Assembly: GCA_020205615.1 (NCBI GenBank)
Contig: CM035170.1
Span: forward strand, 61,927,322-61,991,321
DNA from: Panax quinquefolius
Taxonomy: Eukaryota > Streptophyta > Magnoliopsida > Apiales > Araliaceae
Direction of reading: 5' to 3'
Length of the DNA: 64,000 bases
Part shown: piece after piece, positions 11,258-23,968 of the stretch
Layout: every line of letters begins with the position of its first letter
Numbering within the stretch: position 1 is the first letter of the stretch
The notes under the pieces: generated by a model
Database searches by the model: none
What the model was told of the DNA's origin: nothing
What the model saw: only the letters and a program-made list of their open reading frames with translations
Translations under genes and position numbers: made by a program

Positions 11258-12937
11258 ATGGTTGATTTCTCTCACCTCTCGGCTGACAACTTTGAGAGTA
11301 GCCTTTCGCTTGACCTCTTTGCCGATTTCGGGGTTTCAAATCCAAACTCCCCTGCTGCAAATGACATGGCTATGGCAGAATCTGACCCCATGCCTGTTAC
11401 GACAAACTTTGCCACTGTTGAATCTTCTGACTTAGAAGCTAACAACATTGTTACGAAAAATTTAGGTCCCATGCCTGGCCCCTCCATGTCCGAGATATTC
11501 AAAGTAGTACATCACCTATCGCAACAGGGTCGCCTTGATGCAGCTGATGAACGTAGGAAGTGTCTTACCTTAATGGACTTCATCAAAGACCAAGGTTATT
11601 CGCTTCAGAATGTAAATAACTTCGCTAACAAAGAAAAATATGTTAGGAGTGTTAACGACCACAACATCATAGATCTTGGCTCCCTAAAATCCTCTGATGA
11701 ACTTCCTACGGTTATTGCACCTGTGTCGGGTCTGGAATCTTCTAAGGACGCGTCCCCCTCCCTTGATGCCTGTGTGGAGGTAAAATGTGATGTAAACCCT
11801 CCTGAAGCTGTTAAGCCTTCTAAACAATCTTGGAGTGATGTGGTAACCAAGAGTGACCCTAAACTCTGCTATCTACTTGAATATTTTCCCCCTGAACCTC
11901 CGGCTTCGGAGGATGGAGTAATACGCATAAGACCTCCGGCTGAGGTTCTCCTAAAAGGAAACACCCTCGGGAATACCTGCCTCGTGGGGGAGCTTTATCA
12001 ACTCTAGACTCCCCTTTAAACTAGTTAAAGAAACTGTCCATAATTTTGGGACAAGCACGGACTGCAGAAGGTTTTCATGCATGATAAGGGGTTTTTTGTC
12101 TTCAAGTTCTCAAACTCTCTTGAAAGAGAAAATGTCCTTGCCCTTGGCTCGTGGTACATCTCTAACAAACACATTTGCCTCAGGCTTTGGATGGAAGGGA
12201 TGGATTTCAAGTTTGAAGCCTGCACTAAAGCTCCAGTTTGGGTTAAATTTCATAATATCCCAATGTCCTACCTTTCTCCTATAGGTCTCAGTTACCTAGC
12301 TAGTGGCATTGGTAAGCCACTTTTTGTTGATAGTGTTACAGGAAAATTCTAGCCGATGACTTTTGCCAAAGTTTGTGTAGAGCTTTCTACTTCATCTTCT
12401 TTCCCTAGCTGTCTGGAAGTGGATGTTATCGATGAGGACACCTAAACTGAAAAAGTTGTTCGGGTTAGGGTGGAATACCAAAATCGACCTATCCTCTGCT
12501 CTCATTGCAAGTCATTCGCCCACTCCCTTGCTCACTGTCCTAGTGCCAACTTCAAATGGGTCCCAAAGTTAAAAGTTGGACAGAAAGAAATTACTCCCCC
12601 TGTCCCCCTTATCAATGGCTCTTCCTCTGGCCCCCTCCCTTCTGATGGTTGGACAGTGGTTGCTAAGGGTCTTAAACAACAATCTAGCCTGAAGGTTTCG
12701 CTGCTTCCTCCTGACTCTAATTTGTTCAACCTTCTCTCCCATGTGGCCGCTGGTCATCTGGTCTGTTTCTCTGACACTGATGCCACTCCCTCTCCCAACC
12801 CTCTTGTGGGTAAGCTTAAACTGATTGATGAGAAGGAAGTCAGGGATCTTAAACACAAAGCTATAGGATCTCTTGACCTTGGTCAAGCTTCAAAGAAAAA
12901 GATCAAAGGAGGGGGAGAAAAGAAGTCCCCAGCTTAA
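11258..12937 (+). pseudogene. LINE B ORF1 (DUF4283-like region plus zinc knuckle)
   Basis: The start is the ATG in GCCATGG context, giving MVDFSHLSADN. The N-terminal part is open to about 11985. An extra G near 11988 and a deletion near 12045 shift the frame. The DUF4283-like region (FHNIPMSYLS) follows at about 12245-12350. A stop lies at about 12350, and a CAA to TAA change at 12443 interrupts the part before the knuckle. The knuckle CSHCKSFAHSLAHC (about 12498-12540) keeps all four ligands (CX2CX4HX4C). The stop TAA is at 12935-12937, fifteen bases before the ORF2 ATG. Non-functional as it stands. Confidence 0.8.
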
Positions 12938-12952
12938 CCTCATCCCCTGTTT

Positions 12953-15900
12953 ATGCTAATTTTTGCTCTATGAATATTAGAGGTGTAAATATGTATCCAA
13001 AGCAGACTAGCGCATCCATGATCTCATTCGTAAGCATAAAATCTCTTTTGTTGGCCTGGTTGAAGCAAGGGTTAAGTCTCCTAAGGCTAATTATGTCTCC
13101 AAAGCTATTTGTAGGAATTGGCAATGGCAGTATAACTATGAGTATCATGCTAATGGAAGAATTTGGGTTGGATGGGACCCAAATATCTGGAATGTCAATG
13201 TTATTACAAAGTCTGCACAATTTATCCATTGTTCTATTTCTTCTGTTAATTTTAGTTTTAATGGTTTTGTTACTGTTGTCTATGGGCTCAATATGCCTAG
13301 TGAAAGGAAATTTCTTTGGAATGATTTGAGAGATATTGCTGGCTCGATTGACAAACCGTGGACTCTTCTTGGGGATTTTAATGTGGTCAAATCCTTGACT
13401 GAAATTAATGGAGGTGCTTGTTCTTGGGATTATGGTATGCAGGACTTCAAGGATTGGCTTGACGACCTTCTCTTGATGGACCTACGTGTTTTTGGTCCTC
13501 TCCTAACCTGGTGGGATTCTCAAGTAGCAAACCCAACTTACAAGAAGCTTGATCGTGCTTTGGTTAATAACCTTTGGTTGGATTCCTTTCCCAACTCCCA
13601 AGCTTTTTTCTACCCTCGTGACCTATCTGATTATTGTCCTGTGGTGGTTCAAACTGGTTTATCCTTGCCCAACATTCTTAAGCCTTTCCAATTTTTTAAT
13701 TTCATGATGGGTCTGGAAAATTATCATGATGTGGTTCGGACTGCTTGGCTCGCTCCTTGTTTGGGGGACCCTCTTCAGATTCTGGCAGGGAAGCTTTCTG
13801 CTGTGAAGTTTGCTTTAAAGGAACTTAATAAGCGTAATGGTAATCTGTCTTCCAATGTGAAACAAGCTAGGGACTGCCCGCACGCTACTCAGCAAGCCAT
13901 ATATCTAAACCCAGGTGTCCCCTCTCTCTCCTTATCCAGAGATCTCAAACTGACTCTCTTTGGGCTGCTCTCCTCCTCGAAGAAAAACTTTTAAAGCAAA
14001 AATTTAGAATTCAATGGCTGAAGGAGGGTGATCAGAATACAAGTTACTTCCATGACCAAGTTAAACAAAGGAGGAATACTAATAAGATTCTAGCTATTGA
14101 GAATTCTGAGGGTGATTTATGTTTTGGGCACTTGGCTGTTCAATGTGCTGCACTTAACCACTTTTATGATCTCCTTGGCACGCCTTCCCATGCTAATAAT
14201 TCTACTTTCCCTCTTCCTAACTCTTTTGGGGCCAAGCTTGTGTCCTCTCAACAAGCTCTTTTGTTTGACAGAGATGGTGTCGGCTGAGGAGATTTTGTTC
14301 ACCCTTAAGCACATGAAGAAGAAGGAGCGGTTGCGGTTAAGGATTGATTGGGGGCAAGACGTAAACCCCAACGTCTTCAGTTCAATCCCCGCTAGCAACA
14401 TTTGTTATACTCAGAAATGGGCGTGGAGGCCACGGATCGCACGTTTCAGGGTGGAGCTATGTCTTAGGCCGAGCCTGTGCGTAAGCCTGGTCTGGGGTGG
14501 GGAGATTAGTCCGACTGCGGTTGGGAAACTCCACATTATCAAAAAAAAAAATTCTTTCTCCATGCTTGGGACATTGTTGGGGAGGTCTTCACTATTGCTA
14601 TTCATTCCTTTTTCAGTCAGGAATGTCTACTTGGGGGGACTAATGCAACGGCTATTGCTCTTGTGCCGAAAGTTCAGAACCCCTCTTCTATTAATGATTA
14701 CAAACCCATATCTTGCTGCAATACTACCTATAAGTGCATTTCAAAGCTCATTGCGTATAGGCTTAAGAATATTCTCCCTTCCATCATATCCCCTTTCCAA
14801 TCTGCCTTTGTTCCGGGAAGGAAAATTGGTGATAACATCCTTCTTGCTCAAGAACTTTTCAGGAACTACTATAGACCCTCTGGGCCACCTAGGTGTGCTA
14901 TGAAGATTGATCTCAGGAAAGCATTTGACTCTGTTTCTTGGGATTTCTTGTGGGCTGCTTTACAACTTTTCAAGTTCCCGCCCAAATTTTTTTTTTGGAT
15001 AAAGGCCTTAATCGCCACTTCCAGTTTCTCTGTTAAGGTTAATGGGGCTTTATGTGGTTACTTCAAAGGGGCAAAACTATCCCCCTTACCTTTTTGTCAT
15101 CATTATGGAAGTCTTTTCCCTTATGCTTGCCCAGACTTCATTGAGGGCCTCTTTCAAGTTTCATTGGCGTTATGCGCCCCTTTCCATCACCCATCTTTGC
15201 TTTGCGGATGACATTCTTATCTTTTATCATGGTGATATCGACTCTGTCAGGTATATTAAGATGTATCTCGACCAGTTCTCCTTGGGTTCGGGTCTCCACA
15301 TCAATGCTTCAAAGAGTATGTGTTTTCTCTCCCATATCCCTCCAGCCCAATCGGATCTTATCCTTAGCCTTTTGGATTTTTGGTTGAGGGTGTTCCCTGC
15401 AAAATTCTTGGGGGTTCCCTTGATCACCTCGAAACTTAGCCTTGCTGACTACCGCCCCCTCCTTGAAAGGGTCAAAGCCAAAATTAGCTCATGGACAAAT
15501 AAGTTCCTTTTATATGTCGGCCGTATGCAACTTATCAAGTCAGTTGTCCATGCCTCTCAAGCCTATTGGTCAGCTCACTTCATCCTTTTTGTAGCAGTTT
15601 TAAAAGATCTTCAATCGTCCATGTCAAGATTCCTTTGGAAGGGTCCATCCATGGACAAACATGGCTCTAAAGTTGCTTGGACTAAGATTTGTCTTTCCTT
15701 TGCAGAAGGTGGTCTAGCAATAAAGAATCTAGCGGATTGGAATAAATCGCTTATCTTGATGCACCTTTGGCACATCATAAATCCCCTGTCTCCTTCTCTT
15801 TGGGGAAAATGGGTTCATAAAACATTGCTCAAGTCTAAATCCTTCTGGGTTATTCCTATCCCTTCTGACTGCTCTCGGATCTGGAGGAAAGTTTTACAAT

Positions 15901-16605
15901 GCATGGATTTCACCCGTAGGCACATATCTTTTGACATAGGTAACGGAGCAAATAATAGCCTATGGTTTGACCCATGGATTGGACAATCTCCTTTGGCAAA
16001 TTCTGTTCACTCGTCTCTGATTGTTAACTCTGGCCTTGGTCCTTATGCCTGTGTGAATAACATCATTCATAAATCTAGGTGGGTCTTACCTGCTTCGAAT
16101 CACCAGGATGTCATTATTTTTTGGAACTCTTTTGACTACTTTAGACCTTGTAACTCTGCAAACCGTGATGGTCTTTTATGGGATGGTATAAATGATGTTA
16201 AGGCTGCTACCATCTGGATTTCTATTCGGCTGACAGGGCCTACCGTGTCTTGGCATAGCTTGGTTTGGCACAAGATTGTACCGCCCCGACAATCTTTTAT
16301 TCTCTGGCTTGCTTTTCATAAGGGGCTTCGGACCATCAGCATATTAACATAATTTGGCCTTGCTATTGTCCCTATGTGTGTGTTCTGCTCTAATGATAGG
16401 GAAACTTTTAACCATCTATACTTTGAATGCTCCTTTTCTTTTTCAGATTCTAATAGCTGTCCTAAGGCAGTGTGGTTGGAGAGGGTTTAGTAGGAGTTGG
16501 GCCTCTATTACTGGCTTTATCTCTAGCCGCTCCCGTACAAGCTTTCACTCTAGTCTTCTCCATTTTGGATTTGCTACTGTGGTCTATAGAATCTGGATTG
16601 AAAGA
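12953..16605 (+). pseudogene. LINE B ORF2, first part (endonuclease and reverse transcriptase, SINE-disrupted)
   Basis: The endonuclease is partly readable (MNIRGVN at 12970; LLGDFNVV about 13360-13385), but the catalytic SDH is SDY (LSDYCPVV), so that histidine is lost. SINE-3 (14324-14552) replaced about 36 bases that carried the SPGPDGF motif. A second deletion near 15078 removed the LRQGDPLS motif; the flanking frames are at 14663-15080 and 15085-16352. The FADD aspartates survive at about 15200. ORF2 stops at 16605 where LINE C begins and resumes at 23969, ending at a TAG at 24103-24105. This reverse transcriptase cannot work. Confidence 0.8.
14324..14552 (+). mobile_element. SINE-3, same SINE family, in LINE B ORF2
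   Basis: It is plus-oriented. Box A is partly preserved (GCGGTTAAGG, 14333-14342), box B is AGTTCAATCCCC (14379-14390), and the body is the same as SINE-1, ending in a run of A at 14542-14551. The extreme 5' end is truncated. No target-site duplication is found. Compared with the intact sequence at 37145-37195, about 36 bases of target are missing at the insertion point. Confidence 0.85.
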
Positions 16606-16843
16606 CAAAACAACAAATGAGCATGGGTTAGTTTATCTCTCTAGGATGTGTTCTCTCCCTTCTCTCTAGATTTCCGTTTCCTTCCATCTACTTCCGTTAT
16701 CCCCTCTTTCCTTTTCTAGTCTCCCGCCCATCCTCACCAAACTTTTCCGTCCTTACCAAATTTTTCTGTTTCCCTCTTTTAGGTCCTTCCTCTTCCTCCT
16801 CCGTCCCCCTCCGTCTCTCTTCCCCTCTCTCCGGCCAGCTTCC

Positions 16844-17685
16844 ATGGTTGACCATCCTCACCTTTCTGCTGGTAATTCGACCAGTAGCAATTCGAGAGAC
16901 ATGTTTGTGGAGTTTGGGGTTTCTAGACCCAATTCTCCCTCAGTTGAAGTAACTGCTATAGAAGAATCGGCCCCCTTACCTGTTATGGTCCCGGTTGATG
17001 TTGAGGCTTCTTCAGACTCTAAGGCTAATAGTGTGGTAGAAGATAGTATTGGAGCTCATCTCGGGTCCTCCATGTCTGAAATTTTCAAGGCCACTCAAAT
17101 CCTGTCGCATCAAGGACGGATTGATGCAGCTGATGAACGTAAAAAGAGTAACATTCTCATGAACTTTATCTTAGCTCAAGGATTCTCTGCTCAACATATT
17201 AACGATTATGCTAGTAAAGTAAATCTATTAGACAAGTTGATGACTATGATATGGTCGTTAAAGGTCCCATTCGAGTTCCTTGTTCGAAGAATGCAGCCTC
17301 TGGTTTGGCTGAGAGTCCTGGCCCCCCCTTGGCTCCAGGGGGTGAGGATGGTGTGCTTGGTTCTAGCCCTTCTATTAGTCCAACTATTTTGGCTGGAACA
17401 AAATCTTGGAGCTCTGTTGTTGCTATGGCCCCCCCGAAGTCCTACTTAAACCTTGAATACTTTCCCCCTTCTCCCCCTTCTAGTGAGAATGGTTCCATCA
17501 CTATTAAGCCCCCCTCCGAGGTTCTTCAATTAGGGAATAGTCTTTGGAACTCTTGTTTGATTGGGAGTTTCATTCACTCCAGGCTTCCTTTCAAACTTGT
17601 GGAAGAAAGTGTGCATAAGCTTTGGGACAAGCATGGCCTGCAGAAGATTTTCCTCCAGGATAAAGGTTACTTAATTCCCCCTTTT
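16844..17685 (+). pseudogene. LINE C ORF1, C-terminal half deleted, running into ORF2
   Basis: The start is the ATG in CCATGG, giving MVDHPHLSAGN. A single-base deletion near 17218 shifts the frame; reading then continues from about 17251 through KIFLQDKGY. At about 17671 roughly 840 bases present in LINE A (excluding its SINE) are missing. This removes most of the DUF4283-like region and the whole zinc knuckle. The frame downstream of the deletion runs without a stop into the ORF2 start at 17686, so ORF1 and ORF2 are fused in that frame. Whether such a product was ever made is unknown. Confidence 0.8.
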
Positions 17686-20592
17686 ATGTTATCTTTTTGC
17701 TCTATGAATATTAGAGGTGTTAATAAGTCTCCCAAGCAGGCTAGTGTCCAGGCTCTCATTGTTAAACATAGTCTCTCTTTTGTTGGTCTTATAGAGACTA
17801 GGGTCAAGAGCACAAAGGCCATTGCAATCTCAAAGTCTATTTGTAATTGCTGGGAATGACATTTTAATTATGACTTTCATAATAATGGTAGAATTTGGGT
17901 TGGTTGGGACCTTGTTTTTTGGAAAGTCAATATAATATCTTCCTCTTCTCAATTTATACACTGTTTTGTCTCCTCTATTAGTCTTGATTCCTAATTGTTT
18001 GTTACTATTATTTATGGGCTCAATACTCTTACTGAGAGGAAGGCTTTGTGGAAAGATCTTCGGGATCTTGCTCAGAACATAAACCTGCCTTGGTCTCTTC
18101 TGGGTGATTTTAATGTTGTCCAATCTCTATCTGAAATCAATGGAGGTGCTATCTCTTGGGATTATGGCATGCAAGACTTCAAAGACCTTCTCTCTGATTT
18201 ATCCTTGGTGGACTTGCGAGCCTCTGGTCCTCTCCTCACTTGGTGGGACTCTCAGTTAACTAATTCAACCTACAAAAAGCTGGACAAAGCTATGGTTAAT
18301 CACTTATGGCTGGATTCTTTCCCTACTTCTCAGGCCCTTTTTACTCCTTGAGAGCTTTCTGACCATTGCCCTGTGGTGGTGAATCTTGGCCTGGTCATTC
18401 CCCGCCTTCCGAAGCCATTCAAGTTTTTCAATTTCATGGCTGGTTTAGAAAATTTCATGGAAGTTGTGCAATATGCTTGGAATACTCCTGCCTCTGGGGA
18501 CCTATTGCAAATTCTTTCGGGTAAGCTCAAAGCTGTCAAGAAGGCCTTAATATGTCTGAATCGTGTTAATGGTAATCTCCATTCCAATGTTGAAAAATCT
18601 AGAGCTCTTCTTCATGCTACGCAGCAGGCTATTACCTTAAACCCCACCGATCCTCTCCTCTCCCTCCAGTAGTCCCAATCGGCCACCCTTTGGGCTGACC
18701 TTTTTTGTGAAGAAAAGCTTCTGAAATAGAAGGCTAGGATACAATGGCTTAAGGAAAGGGACAAGAATACTATGTTCTTCCATAACCAAATCAAGAACAG
18801 ATGGAACCATAATAAAATCCTATCTATTAAAAATGTTGAGGGGGATTTGTGTTATGGTCACTCAGCTGTCCAAGGTTTTGCGGTTGACCATTTTCGCTCT
18901 CTGTTGGGCAGTCCTGGTATTGATCAAGCTATCCCAGACCTGGAATCTGTGGAATCTGTGGTCTCTTCCAAGATATCATCTCAACAAGTTCTGTTGCTTG
19001 AACGTGATATTACCGTTGAGGAAATTCTTAATACTTTGAAGCACATCAAAAAGAATAAGAGTCCTGGCCCAGATGGTTTTAATGTTAACTTTTTTATTCT
19101 TACTTGCGATATTGTGGGCCCGGTCTTCACAGCTGCCATTCAATCGTTTTTCCGTCAAGGATGTCTTCTTAGAGGCACTAATGCTACGGCCATTGCTCTT
19201 GTTCCCAAAAATGCCAACCCATCTTCCATGAATGACTATAGACCAATATCTTGTTGTAATACCACATATAAATGCATTTCTAAGATTATTGCCTCGCGTC
19301 TCATGGGTATCCTTCCTTCTATCATTTCTCCAAACCAAGCTGCTTTTATAAAAGGTAGAAGGATTGGTGATAACATTCTTCTTGCTCAAGAACTCTTCAG
19401 GAATTATCATAGACCCTACGGGCCACCTAGATGTGCTCTGAAAATTGATTTTAGGAAAGCTTTTGACTTCATCTCTTGGGATTTCCTAATGGCTATTCTT
19501 CGTTCCTTTAACTTCCCCCCGAAATTCCTATTCTGGATTAAAGCTTGCATTACCTCCACTTCCTTCTCTGTCAAGGTCAATGGTGCTCTTTGTGGCTACT
19601 TCAAAGGATACAACGGGCTTAGGCAAGGGGACCCTCTTTCACCTTATCTTTTTGTCATTATCTTGGAAGTTCTATCCCTTATGCTTTCTAGAGCATCCAA
19701 GCTTCCTTCTTTTCATCATCACTGGAAGATAGATGCCCTCTCCCTCTCTTATCTCTGTTTTGCGGATGATCTCATCATCTTTTGCCGTGGAGACATTGGC
19801 TCTGTTATTACCATAAAAAATTGCATGGATCTGTTCTCCTCTCAGTCTGGCCTGCGTATTAATGCCTCGAAGAGCATGTGCTTTCTCTCCCATGTTCCTC
19901 CTGACACTAGTGAAGATATCCTGTCTACTCTGGGATTCCAGTTGGGCTCATTTCCTGCAAAATTTCTTGGGGTGCCGTTGATCACAACCAAACTTAGTCT
20001 TGCAGACTGCCAACCCCTCCTTGAAAAGCTGAAATCCAGAATTACTTCTTGGACTAATCGTTTTCTCTCCTATGCTGGTAGATTGCAATTGATCAAATCG
20101 GTTATTCACTCTATCCAAGCCTATTGGTCTGCCCACTTTATCCTCCCTGCTTCGGCTATCAATGATATGAAATCTTCCATGTCTAGATTCCTCTGGAAAG
20201 GGCTTATATGGGTAAATCTGGCGTTAAAGTTGCTTAGAACAAAATTTGTCTCCCATTTGCCGAAGGGGGGTTGGCTATCAAGAACCTTGAAGAGTGGATC
20301 AAAGCTCAGATTTTGATGCATCTATGGCAAATCATTTCTCCCTCCTCCTCCTCTTTCAGGGCTAAGTGGGTGCGAGTTGTCCATCTCAAAAACAAATACT
20401 TCTGGATTATGCCTATTCCCTTGGATTGTTCTTGGATCTGGAGAAAAGTTCTTAAGTTACGTCCTATTGCTTGCAAGTACATCTCCTTTTCTATCAGTAA
20501 TGGTGCTTTATTTTTTTGCTAAATTTAGACTGAAATAAATAAATGGGGGATTACAAAACCGCATGGGAGACAACCCAAACAAAAAAGCCAAA

Positions 20593-20616
20593 CATCATAG
20601 GACATGCCCTATGATG
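20593..20616 (-). other. LINE F 3'-terminal stem-loop, T:A variant
   Basis: A perfect 9-bp stem CATCATAGG/CCTATGATG around a six-base loop. At stem position 3 it has T paired with A, where LINEs B and C have C paired with G. Confidence 0.75.
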
Positions 20617-20819
20617 AAGAGACTATGAATCGATGCTATAAAAGATTACAGAAACAGAACAAAGCATAAAATGTCAAGACGCCCGAAGTGGAGCAGCTGC
20701 GACTACCCCCCTGAAGCCGAAGTCCCATTTATGAAGATCCATGCTACTGAAACCCTCACTGCGGGTACCCCATACTCTGAGGCCCTCAAACGCCAAAGAC
20801 CAAACCTCATCAAGGCCAA

Positions 20820-21240
20820 ACTCTACTAAAGGATTCACTCTCTAAAATCCATCTCCAAAGCCCCACCTCAACGAAGACCCCAAACCAAGTTTCCACTCTA
20901 CGAAACATCCCACTCTACGAAGCCTCACGCTATGGAAGCCCATAGTGTAGGCCACTCTACGAGCCCCCACTCTACGAAAACCCCTCCAAGCCAAGCTCCC
21001 TTCTACGACTCCCCCTACTCTACGATTCCCGACTCCCCCTACTCTACGATTCCCCAAGTCCCACTCTACGAAACACGCCACTCTACGAAGGCTCTCTCTA
21101 AGGAAGCCCGTAGAGTAACCCACTCTACAAGCCCTTACTATACGAAAACCCCTCCAAGCCATACTCCATTCTACGACCCCCCCCCATTCTACGATAACCC
21201 TCTCTACGGATGTGAAGGCCCATCGAGGAAATCTCTCTAC
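20820..21240 (-). repeat. LINE F 3' UTR minisatellite
   Basis: Read on the plus strand it is a run of CCACTCTACGAA-type words, the complement of the GTAGAGTGG units in LINE A. The arrangement differs from that of the other copies. The unrelated reading frames across it are by-products of the repeat. Confidence 0.75.
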
Positions 21241-21451
21241 AAGCTCCCAGACTCCTTCCTGCAAATTCCTTCAGCACTTCAACACCCGAAGACAAAGCTT
21301 TCCAACAACAAACTCAATCAAAGGAAGACAGAACCCAAGAGGCTTTTCATCCTTTGCAGTTGATCCATACATCACTCCAGAAGCCCAATAGCGGACAGAG
21401 TCCATAAGCCTCAAGACACCCCACAAGGCAACCCAGCAGCCACTTATAAAA

Positions 21452-22217
21452 TTAGATGTTGAAAACATGATCTAGACTTTTATTTCTGAAATTTAGCATT
21501 AGTGTGAAGACTACACTTGATAAGATGAATAATATCACGAAGTATAGTCTTAGCAGGGGTGAGTTTTTTGGAGAAGATCTTGGCATTTCGTGGAAATTTT
21601 TGTAAGACCAATGTATGATGAAACCAGTAATAGTAGACCAATTTCTACTTAATCCACGCCAACCACAAAAGCAATATCTGAAAAGAGAAAGGGCATTCAA
21701 AAAACATGTGGTTGAAAGTTTCAGTTGTATTTGAGCAGAGCACACATGTGGGATTGATATCCAGCCCAAATTGCAAGGGACGATCCGACGTTCTTAGTCC
21801 CTTATGGAATACAAGCCAGAGGATGAAAGAGAGACGGGGAGGGACACTTTTATGCCAAACTAAATTGTGCCAATCCACAACCAACCCCTCCTGCCGAATA
21901 GAGTTCCAAATAGTTGTTGCCCTCACCTCATTTGCCCGAGTACCATCCCAAAGTATGTGTCATTCTTGCCAGAGTTGCACGATCTAGAAAGGTCAAATGT
22001 TTCACGAAAGGCAATAACATCCTGATGATTTGATACAGGGAGAACCCATCTAGAATTATGAACGATACTATCCACACAAGCATTTGGTCCAAGCCCAGAG
22101 TTAACAATCAAAGACGAGTGAATGGAGGTTGTCAAAGGGGTTTGCCCAAATCAAGGATCAAACCAGAGGCTTGTCTTAACACCATTCCCAATGTCGAAGG
22201 AGATGTATCTCCTTGAA
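21452..22217 (-). pseudogene. LINE F ORF2 C-terminus (connection region and zf-RVT)
   Basis: Only the last quarter of ORF2 is present. It shows SLIVNSGLGP, WHNLVWHK, PPRLSFILWL and the finger CVLC...NHMFFEC, then the end KSLDHVFNI. Frame changes near 21925 and 21650 break it. Reverse transcriptase and endonuclease are absent because of 5' truncation. It can only be a relic. Confidence 0.8.
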
Positions 22218-23039
22218 AGATCCATGGCTAGGTCTTACTCCTCTAGCTTCTTCTATTCATTCTCCCTTGATTCTGAACTCTGGCCTTGGGCCGGCGGCCT
22301 CTGTTAGCCAAATCATCATTAACTCCAACTGGGTTCTTCCAACGTCAAACCATAATGACCTTATAGAATTCAGGAATTTTTTCGATATGTCCAGATTATG
22401 TAACTCTGATGCTCAGGATACTCTTCTCTGGGATGGCACTAAGGCTAAGGACATTAAAACGTCTACTTTCTGGTATTCCATCCGTAAAATTGGTTTAAAT
22501 GTGGGGTGGTCTAAAATGGTCTGGCATAATATGGTGCCGCCTCGGTACTCTTTCCTTCTTTGGCTCGCTTTCCACAAGGGGCTTCGGACAATCGACAGAC
22601 TTATTATGTTTGGTATGGACGTGAATCCCATTTGTGTCCTCTGCTCTATAGAAAAGGAAACATTTCAGCACCTTTTCTTTCAATGTAGATTCTCCTTTCA
22701 GCTTTTGGTCGCTATCCTTAGACGTTGTGGCTGGCGTGGGATGAACCGAAGCTGGACCTCAATTACTGAGTTTCTATGTTATAACTCTGGCTCTAGTCTT
22801 AAGCATGGATTACTGATTTTTGGCTTTGCTACTGTGGTGTATCGGATTTGGCAGGAGTGTAATACTAGGATCTTCTCCAACAAGGCTACACCTGTTCGGG
22901 TCATTCTTCGAGATCTCATTCATATCATCAAATGTCGTCTCCACACTTATGCTAGATTTCAAAAGCTTAAGTCTATGGCCTGTTACTATCATCTGGTGCT
23001 CTAGGTAATTTGATTTTGAAGCCTGGCCTAGCAAAATCT

Positions 23040-23780
23040 CCTGAGAGTGGTCTTTAGCATAAAGGTTCTTCGAAAAGTGGTATTTTGGCCTAGAGTGGGA
23101 CACCTTCTTGAGAGGGCTTCCGGTCTTCGAGCTCTAAGAAGCTTTGGCTAGAGGGCTTTGTAGAGGCTGTGAATGGATCCTCTTCCCAGTTTGGCTAGCT
23201 TTTCCAGTTCGTTGAGTGGGGCCTTGGTCTTCGAGCAATGATCGTAGAGTGCGCCTTGGTCGTAGAGTGCATCTTCAAGTTCGTAGTGTGGGTCCTTGGT
23301 CTTCGAGCTTTGATTGTAGAGTGGGGTCTTCGTAGAGTTCCCTTCGGCCTCGTCGGGGTCTTCGTAGAGTGATCTTTGGACTTGATTGGGTATTTGCTGT
23401 GGGGTGTCGATCTTCATAGAGTAGGGTTCGGCTGAGTCTTCGTAGAGTGAGCTTCAGCCTTGGATGGGTCTCCGTAGGGTGAGCTTCGGCTGGATTTTCG
23501 TAGAGTGACCTTCGGCCTCGGATGGGTCTTCATAGAGCGAGCTTCGCCCTAGGCTGGGTCTCCGTAGAGTGAGCTTCGGCTGGATTTTCGTAGAGTGACC
23601 TTCGGCCTCGGTGGGGTCTTCGTAGAGTGGGGCTTCGGCTATATACAGTTTCGGCCTGTTCGGTCTTTGTCTTCTTTTTCCTGAAGGTTATCCTCAATGG
23701 CTTAGTCTTCGGATTTATGGGGCTTCGTTAAGTGGGGCTTCGGCCACAAGTGGCAGCTTGTTCAGGTTGTTCCGTGTTCG
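23040..23780 (+). repeat. LINE C 3' UTR minisatellite
   Basis: Degenerate TCTTCGTAGAGTG and CTTCGGCCTCGG units. Within it a longer unit (TGGGTCTCCGTAG through CTTCGGCC) is repeated around 23466 and 23560, showing local tandem duplication of about 100 bases. Confidence 0.75.
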
Positions 23781-23856
23781 GGCGCCATCATTATGTTAAG
23801 ATAAATACTGTAACATTTCTTTATGGCAGTCGCCTGTATCTTTTAAATAGTTTTTA

Positions 23857-23880
23857 CACCATAGGGCATGTCCTATGGTG
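23857..23880 (+). other. LINE C 3'-terminal stem-loop, C:G variant
   Basis: CACCATAGG, a six-base loop GCATGT, CCTATGGTG: a perfect 9-bp stem, about 65 bases before TTTCAGTCTAAATT-type end sequence. Confidence 0.8.
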
Positions 23881-23968
23881 TCTATGATATTCTGTTTGGG
23901 TCTATCCCATACGGTCATGTAATCCCCCATTTATTTATATCAGTCTAAATTTAGCAAAAAAAAATAAT

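Larger units (their letters stand above)
20511..22217 (-). mobile_element. LINE F, 5'-truncated LINE inserted in LINE C
   Basis: On the minus strand it runs from an ORF2 position just before ISFDIGNG (22217) to the 3' end GCTAAATTTAGACTGAAAT read on the plus strand at 20518, with a T tail at 20511. It belongs to the LINE B subfamily. There is no target-site duplication. Compared with LINE A, about 17 bases of target (between GGTGCTT and GATCCATGG) are missing. Confidence 0.85.
17686..23004 (+). pseudogene. LINE C ORF2 (endonuclease, nearly intact reverse transcriptase, zf-RVT), split by LINE F
   Basis: The start MLSFCSMNIRG matches LINE A. The endonuclease shows LIETR, LLGDFN and DHCPVVV, but has stops near 17857, at 17992, at 18349, and TAGs at 18670 and 18727. 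The best reverse transcriptase in the window follows: an open frame of 514 residues (18772-20316) with SPGPDGF, LRQGDPLSPYLF and CFADD. A one-base deletion near 20205 and LINE F (20511-22217) end it. The C-terminal part, with the finger VLC...HLFFQC, is open at 22213-23004, ending HLVL and TAG. Confidence 0.85.
16606..23968 (+). mobile_element. LINE C inserted into ORF2 of LINE B
   Basis: It is flanked by TCTGGATTGAAAGA (16592-16605) and TCTGGACTGAAAGA (23969-23982), a 14-bp duplication with one mismatch. Rejoining the flanks restores the LINE B ORF2 reading seen at 41020-41050. The conserved start TGGGTTAG is at 16624, after 18 bases of unshared sequence. It has ORF1, ORF2, minisatellite, stem-loop and an A tail. 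It closely resembles LINE A and is interrupted by LINE F at 20511-22217. Confidence 0.9.

Noticed and set aside
20842..21363. Long open frames on both strands across the CTCTACGAA array
   Set aside because: They arise from the minisatellite of a LINE 3' UTR and have repetitive, compositional translations with no family similarity. The same holds at 24384-24590, 32502-32861, 41167-41460 and 43922-44227.
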